Source: Aspidapion aeneum (lineage: Eukaryota > Arthropoda > Insecta > Coleoptera > Brentidae). From it: a stretch of DNA of 64,000 nt. The notes under the pieces are model-generated. The model did no database searches. It was not told the origin of the DNA and saw only the letters and a list, made by a program, of their open reading frames with translations. The stretch spans positions 60,429,471 to 60,493,470 of the forward strand of contig OY755046.1 of the NCBI GenBank assembly GCA_963576565.1, given 5' to 3'. This document shows positions 11,811 through 24,490 of this stretch, piece by piece (the first letter of the stretch is position 1; each line of letters starts with the position of its first letter). The translations under genes were made by a program, and so were the position numbers.

Positions 11811-12487
11811 AATATATTTTTCTCTCTTTTACTTCTCTCTTACACACATTAAGCTTAGCAAGCAGTCTATGAATCCTATAGCTTTTAACGATGCTGTATG
11901 GGAAGCCTACACTCATGGGACAGTACCTAAATTTTGAGTCTAATCCTTCCGTTCCTACGAAACAAGGAGTGATAAACAGAAACAAAAACTCTTTTTTACT
12001 CGATTAGCCCCGAAACTTGTTTGATTTTTAAATTCACGGGTACTTAATTTAAGGTTTGTTAGTATTATTTGGCTTGAAAGTTCCGCTGATTGACGCTCGC
12101 GTGTCTGATGGCGGGTAAAAATGCAAATCAGCGTTGATCTGGCCTGAAAGGCAGAAGATCTGTCGTAGGTCACGGATTGATTGTTTCTTTTTATTAGCAA
12201 TCGATCTTTTCATTGATCGATATGTATTGCAGTTTATTTTCGCCTGCTCTTGTTCTAGTTTCTCTCGTATCTCGGTAGATGGCGCTTCCTGCGAGAGTTT
12301 TCTTACTATTTACATAGGATTAGAGACAAAACCGTCTAATTAACTTGGCAAGGGTGTCACATTCACCAAGCAGTGCTCTGAGGAGTCGCATAAGGAAGAA
12401 AGAGTTAACTGTCAACACTTATTAGGTGTCCATTAGATCTTGGACCCACCCCCGTGAGGTTAAGCTGTCAAGCTACCCATGGAAAAA

Positions 12488-12712
12488 TATAAGAGAAACA
12501 AAAACTTCTTTTTACCCGATTAGCCACGAAACTTGTTTGATTTAGAAATCGACAACATTAATGCAAGCAATGTAGGCAGTGTTGCCAGGTCTTACTGAAA
12601 TATTGCATGAGAAAGATTTCGAGAAAGCATGAGATTTCAAAAAAAAAGCATGCGATGGCGGAATTGTTGCTGTTGCCTCTGGCATGCTGCTCAGTGCTTA
12701 TTCATTAGGGAA
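12488..12712. repeat. Intron sequence: partial direct repeat of 11965-12045
   Basis: Bases 12492-12550 repeat 11973-12033 (shared GAAACTTGTTTGATTT), placing near-identical sequence on both sides of the right inverted repeat of the large element. A GCATGAGA motif recurs at 12605-12650. Confidence 0.5.
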
Positions 12713-12922
12713 TGCCGGGCACTATTCTGACAGTTTCTCATTGAAAACTGACAGTTGATCTTTCAAAATTGACATACCAAAGTCGAATTTATAAATCCTG
12801 TCGTTTATTTTCCATTAATAGTGGCGGCACTATTAATTTCGGCTCTTACAATACACAAAGGCCTAATTTTGAAAGAAGACAGCTGTTCTTAGAATACGAA
12901 ACTGTCAGAATAGTGCCCGGCA
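12713..12922. mobile_element. 210-bp MITE with 25-bp terminal inverted repeats
   Basis: Ends 12713-12737 and 12898-12922 are inverted copies beginning TGCCGGGCACTATTCTGACA. No coding content. I could not settle the target duplication, so the superfamily is open. It lies between stretches rich in the motif GCATGAGA (12605-12650 and 13495-13575). Confidence 0.7.
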
Positions 12923-13230
12923 CAATTACTGCCTGGCTTTATTGCAATAAGTTCTATTATTGTAGCCACATAATACATAATATACGTATATATTTAGCTA
13001 TATATTCTATGTTGCAGTATGCATGTTTTTTTTCATTGGCCAAATGCATGTCGTAAAGGTGTGGCACATAACAGAATAATCGATTATCGTTTTTTGGAGA
13101 ATACCCGATTAAGCGAACCGCTCATTTGTACGTTATACTCTCAACCAGGAGCGAGGTTGCAATTTGCGATTATGAAACACGATCCAGCGATGCCAAATGC
13201 CGGGACGTAAGCCGAATTCTCTTACGATTA

Positions 13231-13415
13231 CAGTCGAACCTCTATAACTCGAACCTGAAGGGACAACCAAAACAGTTCGAGTTATGGAGAGTTCGAGTTA
13301 TAGAAACTCGAGTTACATGGGTTAAAATACATGTTAAAAGTGCAGGGACCGCTTAAAAGGTTCGAGTTATAGAGAGGTTCGAGTTATAGAGGTTCGAGTT
13401 AGAGAGGTTCGACTG
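13231..13415. mobile_element. 185-bp pogo-like MITE
   Basis: Terminal inverted repeats begin CAGTCGAACCTCT and TA duplications flank both ends (13229-13230, 13416-13417). Inside, the motif GTTCGAGTTATAGA recurs several times in both orientations. A CAGT(C/G)(G/A)AACCTC start with TA duplication is typical of pogo/Tigger relatives. Confidence 0.8.
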
Positions 13416-13667
13416 TACTTTGTCATTTGTAGTTCATAGTTACCTGTATAATTAATTTTCAACTATAATTTATTTTTGTCTCTGTAAGCTGAAAAGCATG
13501 AGATTTTGCGATAAAATAATAATAGCATGAGATTTGTCTGAAAAGTATGAGATCTCATGCAAAAGCATGAGACCTGGCATCACTGGCTGTGCTTATATAA
13601 AACATCTAATGACACGTATCCAGAGCCTCTAGATTAGAGTAAGAGGCACTTAAAGAAAAAAGCATAC

Positions 13668-16600
13668 CTTGTGAAGCGACTGGCTCCTGCGGCTCCGTGG
13701 TATCCATTGACATATCACCATCAGTTTGCTGCTTGCTCGATTCCTCATCTTCTTTCTCTTTCTTGATCACAGGCTCTTCGGTTTCTTCTCTCTTAATGCT
13801 CAACTTGTCGCCGGACATTCTGCGCATTCTCAGAACCGCCGATTTCGGACTGAGCTCTAGAAAGTCCGAATGAGCAAACATCAAATGATCATACAAATTC
13901 TCCATCAGGGTGGTGTCCTGGGTAGTTGTGATATTCACTCCACAGTGATCACACAAACACTCTTTATTGGCAACTAAATCTCTGTGACCGAATTTACAAT
14001 GAAGTTGAAACACCATCTTGTCTTTGGTTGAAACGTAACAATTCTCGGAGTGACAGGAGAATACTATACAACCGCCCTGTTTGGTGGCCCGTATAAGTTT
14101 GCCGATTTCCAGACACATCGAAGGTTCACTTGAGGGCGTTAACTGAGCTTGTGGAGGACCAACTTTACCTTGTAGTTTTTGGATAATGTCTGGAAATAGC
14201 GAGTTAGACCTTAGATTAATGTTTACAGAAGTCATTGGCGTTGAATCTTCCAAGGTCGGCTTTCTCGAAGGTTGAGCAGCTTGAGGACTCGCTGTAGACT
14301 CACTTAGAGAAACATCCATTCTCACAGGAGTGGTAGAAACTTGCTTTTCTAAGACGGGCATAACAGGCGTTACCGATCGCTCATTTTCAACGTCTTTCGG
14401 TTCTTCTTTTATTTTAACGGCAGGAGTTTCTTCGTTTGTCAGTCTGTTACTGAGTTTCTCCACAAAATCTAATTTTGAAGATCTAGTATTTAGGGATTTA
14501 TTCAACTCCTCCATTTTCTTGAGTCGTTCTTCTTCAATACTTTTCTCTTCTTGAATAGTATCCGCACCAGAAGTGAAGATATTCGTGTCTTTGGGTTTGT
14601 CTTCATCTTCTTTATCGGCAGGTGTTAAAGCATGCATTTCTTCATTGTTACTTTCTTTAGCTTTTGATTCTATACTCTTTCTTCTTTCCTTTTCTAAAGC
14701 TTTTAGCTTCCTTGGTGAGCATTCATTGGATTCAAGGAAGAACTTGATATGCTTGGAAGCCTTTTGTTTAGCAGCTCTTGAACTTCTACTGGACAACGCT
14801 ATGACAGTTTCTAAATCTTCCCCGTTTTCTTTACATATTAAAGCTTCTAAAGATCTTCTTTTTCTCAAAATCTTTGCGGCTTTTAAACCACTTTCACCAG
14901 CGCCCAGATCCTCAGAGGCGCTAGAGTCGTTGTGATCTTTACTAGTTGTTTCAGAATCGGTAGTTTCTGGTTCTGCTGGATTTTCACTGTCACTGGTTTG
15001 AACCACTTCAGGGACCATTTTTTTCTGAGTTCTAGATTTAGGACCTGGTTTTCTGCGTACAGGCGGAGGTGATTTGATCTTACGTTCTTCAGTTTCAGTC
15101 TCCACCTCACTGGGAACCTCTTGTGGTCGGGTTTTTGACTTGGGACCTGGTTTTCTACGAATTTTAGGTGGCTCAACTTCTTGTTTGTTTGTAGACACAT
15201 CGCTATCGGTTACAGTTTCATCTGGCGTCTCTGGTTTCTTTTGCGCAACTTTCTTAACCTTCTTCATGGGTTTTTCAGATTCCTCTTTCTTATCAGAGAC
15301 ATCGGTATCGGTTACACTTTCATCTGGTATGTCTAGTTTCTTTTCCATCATTTTTTTAATCTTTCTAATAGCTTTTTCAGATTCCTCTTTCTTCTCTGAG
15401 ACATCGGTGTCGGTAACACTTTCATCAGGCGTATCTGGTTTCTTTTGCATAACTTTTTTAAACTTTTTAATGGGTTTTTCAGATTCCTCTTTCTTTTCCG
15501 ACACATCGGTATCGGTTACACTTTCATCTATTGTGTCTGTTTTTTTGTGCATAACCTTTTTAAATTTCTTAATGGATTTTTCAGATTCCTCTTTCTTTTC
15601 TGAGACATCGGTATCGGTTACACTTTCATCTATCGTGTTTGGTTTCAGTTTTTTAATTTTTTTAATTGGTCTTTCAGATTCCTGTTTATTTTCCGAGACA
15701 TCGGTATCCGTTACACTTTCAACTGGCATCTCTGGTTTCTTTTGCGAGACTTTTTTAATCTTTTTTATAGGTCTATCAGATTCCTCTGTCTTTTCTGAGA
15801 CATCGCTTTCGGTCACATTTATATCTGGGACTGCAGGTATTTTTCCTGTAGCTTTTTTGACTTTCTTTTTAGGTTGTTCATCACTATCTTTAATAGTGTC
15901 ATCTGGGGTTTTTTTAGAAATATTTTTAACCTTTTTCGGTTTTTCTCCAGATTTGTCTTCTTTTTTACTTTCAGATGTCGATACAGCTTTCACCGGCTCT
16001 TCAGGTCTTAATAACAAATCAGTCTTATGGTCTTCTAACGCCGGATCCATGATCTGAGACATGTTTATCTTGAAAACATTTGGTTTGCCGCTTCTATGAT
16101 AAATACTACAATGCTCTATGACGGCCTTCTCTTTGAGCTGAACATAGTTACAGTCTCCACAGATGTAACCATAGATTATGGCTTTGGTATAGGTCTCGCG
16201 GACAGCGTCTTTTTCTTCGTTAGGATGAACAGTGATAAAGTGTTGGTTCAAAGTCTTACTGGTGACAGAATAAAACTGACAAATACCGCATTGGTGCCTA
16301 TATTCGCCAGTATGCGTTGTACAATGCTCATAAAAAAAGATTGGTTGTGTCTGGCTTGAAAATCCGCAAAATCGACAAGAGTAATTGTACTTTAATGCTA
16401 GTCTTTTGTTAACGATTGCATCGTATTTCTTCTTGTTGCACTGGTAGTCTTTTCTGGCACCCTCAGCTTGTTCTGGTGAAAATCTAGAACATAAAACCTC
16501 CGAATGTGGATGCTCTTTTAGATAGTGAGTTGTAATAAACATTCCAGTAAAATTGCAAAGTTTACAAACCAATTTTCTTTTAAATTCAGGGTCATAATAG

Positions 16601-19600
16601 TAACTTGTGTCTGGTTCGACAAAAAGTTTATCTAAATCTTCTTCTAAGGAAGCATTATTGTCACTGTTAGCATTGACAAGTGTAGTATTATGCTCGGGAC
16701 TGGTTTCTCTAGATTTAACGTGAGTCAGTTTTTTCTTTGACTTTTTAATAATGCCCATAGCCCAAGAGGTTCGCAGTCTCTTCTTCGTGACTTTTTTGGG
16801 CTGAATACTTTCACTCTTTTGTTCTTTGGGTTTCTTGTTATCTTCTTGGGACTCTTCCTCTTGTTCAGATTCGGCTGCTGATTGTTCAGACGATCCAGGT
16901 GTCAAGTCACTTTCCTCTGAAGAATCAGATGCAACGCTTTTGTCTTCATCGGGTATTGAAGTGTTAGATCGCAAACTTCTTCTAGACTCTGTAACAATTT
17001 TAAACTTGTTATCGGGTATTTTAGATAACACGATTCTAACATCTTTGAGACTTTTGGATTCTCTTGTTTTTGATTTCGGGCCAGGTTTTTTGCGTGCAGC
17101 TTTGCTTGCCTCTGAAACCGTGTTGTCACCTGACTTGGTCGGAGAAAGAGCATTTGGATCTTCTTTGAGCATGCGCGACATTCTTTTTCCAGTGGCAGTC
17201 AAAACACCGTCGCGAATAAACATTTCTTTAATATCTTCGTGAATTTTGTCTAGCTCCGTTTTCTTCTTTTTGCCAGCAAGCGAAGATTTTGGAGCTACTA
17301 TGTTTCTTTTACGACTTTTTATTCTTTCACCAACTGACACCAATACAGGCTCTTCAAAAGAGCTTCCCTCAATCTCTGGCTCAGCGCTTTTTAATTCCTC
17401 TTGAATATTTTCATCTTTTTCTATAGTCTTTGTCTCGCTAGTATCACAACTTTGATTTTCTTCTTCAGTCGTAGAAGATAAACGCTTAGCTCTGTTTGTT
17501 TCCAAAGGAGAAATCTCTTCCTCAGTTGTTGAACCTACCACAGGTGTTTCTTCTTCTACTGGCTTAATTTGTGGTTCTACCGTTGGTATATTTTCTTTGA
17601 CTACTTCAGTTTTTTCAGTTTCATCTTTTTTAGTAGCTTCTTCATCTGACTCATCATCATCCTGGTCAGCTTTTATAATTTTTGTGATCTTGTTCAATTC
17701 CTTATCGGTAAATGAATCCGAGAATGTCTGAATCAAAGAGAACAAAGCAGTTTTTTTATCTTGCTTATTTTTACTTTTAAGCAAGTTTTCAAAAAAGTGA
17801 GCTAAGATGTTTGGTTCAGTCGGTTCTGGTGTGTCATCCGATTTTTTTGAACTCTCTGCTTCTGCAGGTGCCTCTGCAGGAGCTTCAACAATTTTTGAAT
17901 CCTCTTTTATAACTTCAACGGAAGTTTCGTTCGCTGACACTTGATCGTTTTGTTCTGACTCTTGGCTTGTATCAATTTTCTCAGACTCCACCTTTTTTGA
18001 TGCATTTATCTCGTCCTGTGATGAAGTAGGCTCCTGTATTTCGACCTCAGTTGCTTTCACAGAAGGCTGTTCTACTTCTGTCTCTTTAGGAGCTAATTCT
18101 GGTAGATTGTCAGTTGCTAGAGACTTTTCATCAATTTTTTTCAATGTATCAGTCAGTTTGTCTGTAAGATTTTCTTTAACTGGTTTTGCAGCATCCGCTT
18201 TCTCAATACCTGCTACAATTTCGGAAGCGTTTTTTTGCAACTCTGTTGATTTTACAGTTGTTTCAACCGCCGTTGGAGTTTCGGTAACCGATGCTGAAGA
18301 TTCGGTAACCTTTACAGGATGTTCAGTAACCGTTATTGGAGGTTCTTTAACCGCTGTTAGAGGTTCGGTTACCATTATTGGAGATTCGCTAACAGTTGGT
18401 GTAAGTTCTATAACTGTTATTGGGGGTTTCGTAACAGTTACTGGATGTTCAGTAACCGTTGTTGGAGGTTTGTTAACCGCTGTTAGAGGTTCGGTTACCG
18501 TTACTGGAGGTTCACCAACCATTGGTGGAAGTTCGGTAACCGTTGTTGAGGGTTTCGTAACCGTTACTGGAGTTTCTGCCGCTGTTTTTACAGCTTCTAG
18601 AACTTTTGAAGTCTCACTTACTACTTTTGCAGTAATACTCTCTTGAGAACTCTGTAAAAGATCTTCTAGCTCTTTCGCGGCAGCATCAGCTTCGGATTCT
18701 TGTGAAGTAGTCTCTAAAAATGTCTCATTAGGCTTAGCAAGCTTGCCAATCAAATCTGTTCGTTTTTGAGCTTCATCTTCTAATGACGAAGTTTTTTTGG
18801 TACTGCTAGTTTTGGGTATTGTCTCCACAATTTGTTTTTGAGATTCGATTTGTTTAGAAGTTTCTAAATTATTCTCAGCTATGACTTTTTCAACGTCATA
18901 AATGATTTCTTTCTTTACTTCTACGCTCATCGGAACGAAAACCTTGCTTGTATCTCCAGTGACCTCTAAAACATATTCACTTACAAACATATCCAGTTCT
19001 TCATTAGTGGCTCCTTCCGGTTCAAACCTTTCTTTAATAACATCCACAGAATTTTGTGCAGCTTGTTCGGCCAGTTGAGATTCTTCTAAACTTTTAATTT
19101 CTTGATAAGTTTCTTCATCGTCATCAACATCAATGGTTTCTAGCTCGGAAGGAATTTCTTCAAGGTCACTATCGCGTTCTTCTTTTACAATAACTGGTAA
19201 AGGTATTGTCGGTGTCTTTTTGGCTTTACGGGCCGGTTGTTTCTTCGTTGGTGAAGCAACAGGTGACTGTATTTTTTTCGGTGATCTTTTACGCAAAGTT
19301 TTCTTCCTGTCTTCTTGTTCTTCGTCTTTTATTTCTATAATATCATCTGGTTCAGACTCTTCAATTTTAATTATTGGTTCCACTTTAGCCTTTACTGATT
19401 TTGCTTTGGATTTTGTAACAGGTTTTTTACCTTTTTTTAGTTTATTTCCCTGTTCTCCTACCGCTTCATCCTTAATAAGAATAATATCATCTTCGGGTTG
19501 TAACTCTTCAACTTCTTCTTCAGATTCTATTGAAACTTTTTCTACTTTTTTCTTCGATTTGTCAATTATTTTATTAGTTTTTGATGCTTTAGATACTACT

Positions 19601-22588
19601 TTTTCAACGTCGGGTTCTTTTTCAACGATCTCTTGATCAGATAGATCATCGCGATCACTCGGTGCCCCTCTATCGCTAGTATTATCTAAATCTTCATATA
19701 AATAATTTTCTTCGTCGTCACTTTCAATGCGTCTAACAACTTTTTTAGCACTTTTACTTTCAGTTTGTTTATCTTTAGCCCCCTTAGCTTCTTTCTCTTT
19801 ACTAGTATCCCGTTTTTCCTCTATGTCTTTACTTGTATCCTCCCTGTCTTTATCGTTTCTCTCTCTATCTCCGTCCCTTTCTGTACTTCTAGACGTACGG
19901 GGATCTTCCCGTTTCTTTTTGGGTATTCTAAAACTCTGGACACCGTATCCTCTGCCGGTACGTTTGTCATTTTCGCCACTATATAAAGCGTCCAGAGGTG
20001 ATACAAATTGTTCGTCTTCGCTTCCCGATTTGGACCGAGATCCTGAACGGTCACGGTTGGTTTTTGAATACATTTTGTCAAATCTAGATTTTTCTGTGGG
20101 TTTATTAGACTTATCAGTTTCTACTACAGGCTCTGAAGATCGGTCTTCTCGATGTCTAGATTTCGATCGAGCTCTTTCTCTGTTATCTTCTCTTGAGGAA
20201 GATCGGGCTCTTTCAGCTTTTTTAGATTCTTCTTTTTCTCTTAACAGTCTCGCTTCCCGTTCCCGCTCTCGGCGTTCTCTTTCTTCCCTATCTCGCATTT
20301 CACGATATTCTCGATAATTGCGAGGGTCCCCAGGCCGGCGATCATCTCTCCAAGAAGGCCTCTGGGGTGGACGATGAGCATCTTCTCTCCACCCGCCACT
20401 TTGATGAAAAGCACCACTTTCTGATATGTAAGGTTTTGGTTCATGCATTAAGCTTGGTATTTCGGGTTGGAGCATTGGCATTCCACCAAAATTACCAGCA
20501 TAGTTATTCACTTGATAAAAATTCACCTGTTGTTTATGGAGTTCATATTGGCTTAACCTCGTCAAATCGTATTGGTCAATCGGGTTTGGTTGTGTTCCAA
20601 AAAGCGGTGGAATGGGCGAGTTTTGAGTGCCAAAAGGTGGTGGTATCATATCAGGATGAGGATTACCTGTTCCGCCATACATAGGCTGGGTAGCATTTTC
20701 GTTTAAAAATCTTTCTTTTTGTAAAAAATTAACATTTTGAAATGGTACTCTCATTGAATTCTCCAAAAAATCTGGCCGCAGCGGATGTAACTCAATATTT
20801 GGAGAAGGAGGTATCTCAAACTCAGGCCGTGGAGTTGCCCCTCCGAAATCTAAGCAGGGCGAAGGAGGTATAAAATCTATACCCTGCGCAGATGCAGGAT
20901 ACCCCAAATTAGGCGATTGAAATCTTCCAGTGCCTACTGGAGGCATAAAGGTATGAGTAGGCGACAACATACTACCCTGTTGACCTATTGGAGGTGACAA
21001 TACGGGAGGAAGGGTCCTCATTGGGGTGGGAGAGGGTGGTCCACTTTCTGGGCAGGGGTCCCTAATGAAGGGCGGTGGAACCATTTCGATTTGTGACAGA
21101 GGGTCTCGTTGTGACGCTGGGTCTCGACTTAAAAAAAGAGGAGGTCTCCTTCTCGGATCCTGTCTGGGATCTCTTTTGGGTTCTGGCTTATTTTTTGGTG
21201 GTTCTGCAGTTGTTTTATTTGCCTTTTCAAAGATTCTTTGTAAAATCTCTGGTAACTGAACGGGTTTTGTTTTTTCAGATTCTTTTGGACTGTTATCTTT
21301 GTCACCTATCATTCCAAGTAGACTGGCCGGTGGAGGAGTAGGTTCAGGTATTTTTTCGTAAGTTATACTACTAGTACTTTTACTAAGTGTTTCAAAAATA
21401 TCAGGTACTTTTGATGGTGCTGATTTCATATTCTTTTCAATCTTTTTTGACACCACTTTGTCAATATTGTCAAGGGATGTCCTTCTTGGTTTAGGATTAT
21501 ATTTATCAGCGAGTCTTTTAAAAGTCTTCTGTTCTGGGGCAGCCAATTGATCTTCAAATGACGGTTTCTTCAAAGCTTTTTGTTCCGGTGCAATCAACTG
21601 CTCTTCAAAAGACATACGAGGCTCCTTTTTCGAAATGCTCTGAGGATTTTTCGTTTCATCTTTCTTGTCATCTTTGGAAGAAACTGAAGAATCTAGGCTA
21701 CTCAGAGAACATTCGTCTAATTTTAATGAACTAGTACTTTCATCTGTTTTTAAAGAGCCAGAATTAAGTAGTCTCGATTTCAAGTCATTGGTAAGAGACG
21801 CGCTTCTGTTTAAAATTAAGCTTTTCTTATCTTCTTTCTTCCTTGGGTCGCTCCTATGAGATGGGGAAGTTTTTTTGTTGTCTCTACTATCGTCACGAGA
21901 TTTACTTTTATCATATTTTGATGAACTAGACTTTTCTTTATCGTGTTTTGTTTTATCTTTGTGGTCCGATTTCTTATCTTTACTTCTGTCACGTTCTCTA
22001 TCTTTTTTGGACTTTTCTTTGGAGCTGTCTCTTTCTTTTTTATGATCTTTCGACTTTTTAACATCCTTACTTTCTTTCTTACTTATTTCTGGTATACTGT
22101 CATCTTTTTCATCAAGTGAAGATACGTCGGAGGCATCAAATGATGTGGTTGGTACCTTCACAATTTTAGATTGAACTTTTTTGGATTCGTTGCCTTTTAA
22201 GTCAATGTCAAAGTGATCGTACCATTGGTTTTTTGAGGCACCACTCTTGGCCTCTTTTACTTTCTTAACATGACTTAAATCTAGCTTATTTCTGACTGTC
22301 GTATTAATTTCCTTGTTAGAGTCTAGAGCACTGGTAACGTTTTCAACTCTGAGTTGCAATTCTAATTCGTTTCTATATTTTTCAAGTTCATCGATAGGTC
22401 GATGGGTTAACTGGTTGACTTGAACGTCATCTTCTAAATTTTTTAGGTCGTCTAAACTTATTGGAGGTTTGGAAATGTCAGGGACCTGAGATGGCGACTT
22501 GGACCTCTTCTTGTCTAATAAAATATCAAAAGCTGCTGCACCATATATGTCAATTTTTGGAATGTTGCTACTTGAGCTTCGTTTCGAT
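13668..22588 (-). CDS. Giant internal exon of a large nuclear zinc-finger protein (residues 135-3109)
   Basis: An 8.9-kb open exon between a TTTGTTTTAG acceptor and a GTATGC donor. Approximate order of regions: Lys/Ser/Asp-rich (residues 250-420); proline-rich with PPS and PPF motifs (640-800); Arg/Glu-rich RDREERERREREREARLL run (near 900); long acidic-basic disorder; a Pro/Thr/Val repeat near 1480-1580; AT-hook-like KPGPKSKTR motifs near 1970, 2615 and 2648; a Cys/His cluster with several C2H2-type fingers (about 2135-2320); seven repeats of about 34 residues (about 2390-2600); and a second Cys/His cluster (about 2975-3042). These point to a chromatin or RNA-processing scaffold, but that is inference. 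No in-frame Met is needed, because the reading frame is entered by splicing. I cannot name an orthologue. Confidence 0.88.
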
Positions 22589-22680
22589 CTAAAACAAATA
22601 AAAAATATTAATCAAAACTGGTCTACAAAATACTGAATTTTTTTAAATCACAATAAACAAAGCTTTTTAAAATTATTTAC

Positions 22681-22862
22681 CCTTTGTGTCGATCGTCGAT
22701 TTTCTCAGTGGGTATGTTTCTTGGTTCCAGCAAAAAACAGCCTCGTTCAGGACTGGGGCTCCTGGGAGTTTCGTCAACCAGTCTTTGAGGACTGTCTGGA
22801 ATTTCGATGGGGTCACCGGGCGATGAAGGGGCCAGGACGGGTTTATTTTTAAACTGGGGATT
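22681..22862 (-). CDS. Second coding exon of giant zinc-finger gene (residues 75-134)
   Basis: Sixty codons plus two bases, bounded by a TTCTATAG acceptor and a GTAAAT donor. It reads NPQFKNKPVLAPSSP, then IEIPDSPQRLVDETPRSPSP and ends KIDDRHK. It is rich in Ser-Pro and Thr-Pro pairs, suggesting a phosphorylated linker. Phase 0 in matches the preceding exon, and the trailing GG joins the A that opens the next exon to make glycine 135. The intron on its 3' side is only 92 bases, in contrast with the transposon-filled introns elsewhere in the gene. Confidence 0.82.
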
Positions 22863-22964
22863 CTATAGAATTAAAACAAAAGACAGAATTAGAAATATTT
22901 AATTTTTCTTTAAGATCACCGTTATTTTTTGTAGCACGGGTCGTCGTTCACCTTTGGCAGTTCA

Positions 22965-24025
22965 GAGAGACCCTTGTTAACTTTGTGGGCCTACAAAAAG
23001 CATATGATACCGTTCTAGCAGAAAAATTATGGATAGTGTTAGAACTAATATCAATCATACATACATAAAAGCGATAAAAGAACTATACAAACGGTCAAAA
23101 TCTAAAATTAAAACTGGAAAAATTCTAAAAAATTCCTGGCAACGAAAGGCTTAAGACAGGGATGTTGTATCTTACCAACTCTTTTTAAAATATATATCGC
23201 AGTAGCTCTAAAAAACTGAAAACGTAAAGTACACGGCATGGGAATACAACCTAACGACCGAATTACCATATACACACTACCGTTTGCTGACGACCAAGTA
23301 ATTGTAGCTAATAATAAAGAAGACATGGAGTATATTATGAGAAAGTTAACAAAAGAATACCAAAAGTGGGGGTTAACATTGAACGTGGACAAGACACAGT
23401 ACTTATGTATTGGAAATAAATCAAGTGAGTGAGAACTAGGCAATGGTCAAACAATACTAGGGTGTCACATTGATGAAGACAGGAGCAGACTGTAAAGAAC
23501 TGGAAACAAGAATAGTAAAAGCAAAAAAGGTTATTGGATGTCTCAACAGTATTTTATGGAGCAGAGAGATAAAAAAGAATGTAAAATTTAACATATTTGA
23601 AACAATGGTGAAAAGCACGCTGTTGTATGGAAGAGACTTATCGCGTAATAGAAAAATATAAAACAAAAATGGAGCGTCGAAATGGATGCAATAAGAAGAT
23701 CAATGAGAATATCTAGAACATATCAAAAAATAAAAGAAATAATGGAAATCGAGGGAAGCATAACGGATGACATCACTATAAAAGACAACTCATATGGTAC
23801 GGCCATATACAACGAATGAACGACGAAAGATTACCAAAGTAGGTCCTAGAATGGCAACCAATAGGGCGCAGAAAAAGAGGGCGTCCTAAACTGGAATGGC
23901 AACAGTCAATGCGAAGATCAATGAGTTAAAAAAAACCTGACAGAAGATGATTATCAGGATCGAAGGAGGTGGAGAATAGGCGTGGGACAATGTAGAAAAA
24001 CGTTCTAAGCCGACATATTAGTAGT
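22965..24025 (+). pseudogene. Non-LTR retrotransposon remnant (family 2) in the first coding intron
   Basis: Plus strand, antisense to the host gene. Readable parts: DLQKAYDTVLAEKLWIVLEL (about 22990), YTLPFADDQVIVANNKEDME with the catalytic FADD (about 23270), LNVDKTQYLCIGN, and the basic tail GRRKRGRPK (about 23870). Several stops and frameshifts make it non-functional. The 3' end carries a short TAGTAG-like tail near 24018, as in the copies at 56.6 and 64.0 kb. Confidence 0.75.
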
Positions 24026-24268
24026 AACTCCTAATTAGATTAGATAAAGATATTCAAAATTAGTATAACAAGTAGAGGAATATATACCTGGGACGAAATT
24101 TTTATATGTAGGGCGCTAAAACTAATGTTTGCTTTTTGCAAAAAGCGGTGTAAAGTAACCCCGGTTTACGGTTCGTTATTTCGTACAGATAGTTTTCCTA
24201 TAGTTTTAAACTAATTTTAGGTTAATTTTAGCTTTAAAAACGTTTCTACAAAAAGAAATGTTGCTTAC

Positions 24269-24490
24269 CACTTTAATATAGATGTTAGTCAGAACTTCCT
24301 CGCATCTGTTAAGAGTTTCCAACTTTAACTTCTTTTTGTCGTCCGTGATCATGTCGTGTAAACTTTGAATTTTGTTGAGTTGCGCATCTCTGTTCCCTTT
24401 CATGCGCAGATCAGCCATCATGTTCACCAAGAACGGGATGTACTTTTTGAGCGACTTTAACTTCGACTTATAGTCTTCCGTTTCGTCCAT
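24269..24490 (-). CDS. First coding exon of giant zinc-finger gene (residues 1-74)
   Basis: Encodes MDETEDYKSKLKSLKKYIPF at the start and a further 54 residues ending in NIYIKV. The sequence is charged, leucine-patterned and free of prolines after residue 19, so it looks like a folded helical module of about 70 residues, unlike the disordered body of the protein. The ATG is supported by an in-frame TAA four codons upstream within the same exon, by A at -3 and G at +4, and by a TTTTGCAG acceptor whose exon begins at 24503, implying a 5'-UTR intron. The exon ends AAAGTG followed by GTAAGC, exactly 74 codons, phase 0. No family name is offered; the module could mediate protein contact. Confidence is high that it is an exon, low on function. 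Confidence 0.85.

Larger units (their letters stand above)
6892..12487 (-). mobile_element. Tc1/mariner-like element with ~400-bp terminal inverted repeats
   Basis: Left end 6892-8109 (minus a nested 0.8-kb mariner) and right end 12081-12487 are inverted copies that start CCATGGGTAGCT and run about 400 bp. TA dinucleotides flank both outer ends (6890-6891, 12488-12489). Between them a decayed DDE transposase gene runs on the minus strand, and its 3' end has been tandemly triplicated. The element begins inside the last bases of the palindrome-ended element. Long inverted ends of this kind occur in some Tc1/mariner families. Confidence 0.7.

Noticed and set aside
14330..20684. Many long plus-strand open frames opposite the giant exon, for example 15074-16057 and 19727-20317
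   Set aside because: They mirror the low-complexity Lys/Glu/Ser codons of the minus-strand exon and read as Ser/Leu/Phe-rich strings with no family resemblance.
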